Source: Lysobacterales bacterium
Lineage (GTDB): Bacteria; Pseudomonadota; Gammaproteobacteria; Xanthomonadales; SZUA-36
Reading direction: 5' to 3'
DNA length: 6,964 bases
Assembly (NCBI GenBank): GCA_021648045.1
Contig: JAKITM010000114.1
Location: 1 to 6,964 of the forward strand
Below, in pieces: positions 6,298-6,964 of this stretch. The position numbers and the translations under genes were made by a program. Below the pieces are notes generated by a model that was given only the letters and a program-made list of their open reading frames with translations, did no database searches and was not told the DNA's origin. The first letter of the stretch is position 1. Each line of letters starts with the position of its first letter.

Positions 6298-6374
6298 TAC
6301 CCTCGCCAGGAGCGAAATTTTTGAGCTAACACGACAGTAATCAGTGCATTACACCAACTAAGTCAAATGAATTT

Positions 6375-6464
6375 AATAATGATAAGGACAGGCGCCAAAT
6401 AAAAACTATTGCTCTTTGGAATAATGATAAGGACAGGCGCCAAATAAAAACTATTGCTCTTTGG
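6375..6464. repeat. Perfect 45-bp tandem duplication
   Basis: Positions 6375-6419 and 6420-6464 are identical over 45 bp and directly abut. The bases just outside the copies differ, so the unit is exactly 45 bp. Each copy contains AGGACAGGCGCC with the palindrome GGCGCC, and a CCAAA...TTTGG inverted pair near its end. No credible reading frame uses the repeat. Identity at every position implies a recent duplication. It lies about 160 bp from the transposase stop codon. Confidence 0.9.
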
Positions 6465-6491
6465 TGAATAGGGAATTTGACGGTTTTCATT

Positions 6492-6570
6492 TTGGTTTTT
6501 CTCAGAGGGATGCCCTAAAAGCGTTGCGCTATTCAGGAATGCTCGGAATAGGCCGTTTTTCTAAAACCAA
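6492..6570. other. Multi-hairpin region next to the transposase end
   Basis: An outer 8-bp inverted repeat, TTGGTTTT (6492-6499) with AAAACCAA (6563-6570), encloses two adjacent small hairpins. These are AGGG-ATG-CCCT (6506-6516) and AGCG-TTG-CGCT (6520-6530). A third pairing follows, ATTC (6531-6534) with GAAT (6546-6549). The arrangement resembles a branched fold. Y1 transposases recognise subterminal hairpins, so this could be an element end, but that is inferred from position only. Confidence 0.4.
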
Positions 6571-6575
6571 GCCAC

Positions 6576-6605
6576 ACAAAAGCCTCAACAGAAATCCTGT
6601 CGAGG
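6576..6605 (-). terminator. Intrinsic terminator downstream of the transposase
   Basis: On the minus strand CCTCGACAG (6605-6597) pairs with CTGTTGAGG (6591-6583) through nine pairs, including one G-U wobble, around a 5-nt loop. It is followed by CTTTTGTG. The wobble pair is valid only for a minus-strand RNA (an A-C mismatch on the plus strand), so it serves the transposase transcript, whose stop is about 20 bp upstream. Confidence 0.6.
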
Positions 6606-6626
6606 TGTTTTCTAAAGTGGTTTTCC

Positions 6627-6964
6627 TTATTCCAGAGCTGGAATGAGCTTTAACCCATGATTCCACTGCTTGCCAACGGCTGCACAAAACTGGCGTAATT
6701 GTTCAACCGTACCAACAGCCGTATAACCCCTGGATGAAAAGTTGTTGATCTCCTTTAACCAACTATCTGGGTTTAAGCCCAGTCGTTCTGTGATTGCAGG
6801 CAACTCTGGGGGTATATAACCTCGCTTGTTAATCAATATAGCTCTACCGGTGTAATCAACTAAATTCATGTAATCGGTGAGTGAATAGGGAAGATCGTTT
6901 ATGCCTTGGCCAAAGGCTAACAGGTCTGAAGTTTTAGCATTGATACGCTCCTGTATTGATGTGA
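6627..6964 (-). CDS. C-terminal part of a Y1/IS200-like (REP-associated family) transposase, cut by the window edge
   Basis: The frame is open from the right edge for about 111 codons. An internal Met codon at 6867-6869 is not the true start, because coding similarity continues upstream of it (GINDLPYSLTDY). The order LPYSLTDYMNLVDYTGRAI, NKRGYIPPELPAI, RLGLNPDSWL, then a GxxxQLRQFCAAVGKQW-type tail, is the C-terminal region commonly found in transposases of about 300-330 residues with an N-terminal Y1_Tnp (HUH) domain. The catalytic HUH motif and Tyr lie beyond the window and cannot be checked. Such proteins are single-strand nucleases of IS200-like or REP-associated elements. The product ends normally (LKLIPALE) and a minus-strand terminator follows. 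The family call is from recognition of the motif pattern. Confidence 0.75.
   Translation of the reverse strand, partial: TSIQERINAKTSDLLAFGQGINDLPYSLTDYMNLVDYTGRAILINKRGYIPPELPAITERLGLNPDSWLKEINNFSSRGYTAVGTVEQLRQFCAAVGKQWNHGLKLIPALE
6629..6644. repeat. Near-perfect palindrome at the transposase stop codon
   Basis: ATTCCAG (6629-6635) and CTGGAAT (6638-6644) are exact reverse complements separated by two bases, and overlap the last codons and the first stop base of the transposase. It is short and may be chance, but its position at the gene end beside other hairpins is worth noting. Confidence 0.4.

Noticed and set aside
6375..6464. CRISPR-like array
   Set aside because: There are only two copies and they abut with no spacer, so this is a simple tandem duplication.
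6461..6646. Plus-strand 61-codon frame between the tandem repeat and the transposase
   Set aside because: It starts with TTG inside the repeat with no ribosome binding site, has no family resemblance, and consists of the hairpins and the minus-strand terminator. Its LIPELE ending mirrors the transposase LIPALE only because of the palindrome there.
6464..6892. 12-bp direct repeat GTGAATAGGGAA at 6464-6475 and 6881-6892
   Set aside because: About one exact 12-bp repeat is expected by chance in a window of this size. The second copy is explained as transposase coding sequence.

Overview
The window looks like chromosomal DNA of a gammaproteobacterium with moderate GC content. The evidence is a complete GlrK-QseG-GlrR (also called QseE-QseG-QseF) two-component operon, a DUF481 outer-membrane protein, and a sigma-54 promoter with GlrR-type operators. 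The three-gene order and the GlrR C-terminal helix-turn-helix match the enterobacterial system. The downstream neighbour is not glnB as in E. coli, and codon and base usage suggest a marine or aquatic lineage rather than an enteric one. The genus cannot be fixed from the sequence.

Layout. 1-560: a Sel1-repeat protein on the + strand with no recognisable N-terminus or ribosome binding site, probably a truncated remnant. 560-907: no gene, but a dense set of hairpins, including back-to-back terminators that separate the Sel1 gene from a convergent minus-strand gene. 908-1156 (-): a small secreted EF-hand protein. 1157-1458: the divergent regulatory region. 1459-4856 (+): glrK, qseG and glrR with short overlaps, hence an operon. 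4857-5191: intergenic, no gene seen. 5192-6235 (+): DUF481 outer-membrane protein. 6236-6626: no credible gene, but a probable terminator, a perfect 45-bp tandem duplication, a hairpin cluster and a minus-strand terminator. 6627 to the right edge (-): the C-terminal part of a Y1/IS200-like (REP-associated family) transposase.

The main finding is in the divergent region. Two perfect copies of TGTCGC-N6-GCGACA (1312-1329 and 1378-1395) fit TGTC-N10-GACA, the operator known for E. coli GlrR. They lie upstream of a good sigma-54 -24/-12 element (1220-1235, minus strand) that reads into the EF-hand gene. So the sensor kinase GlrK and response regulator GlrR probably activate, through RNA polymerase-sigma-54, a small Ca2+-binding periplasmic protein encoded next to them. 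In E. coli the GlrR/sigma-54 target beside glrK is the small RNA glmY. Here the target carries a protein-coding gene with a structured 3' region of about 180 nt ending in a terminator with eight U residues. QseG, an outer-membrane lipoprotein, would modulate the kinase. The right end of the window is an accessory patch around the transposase.
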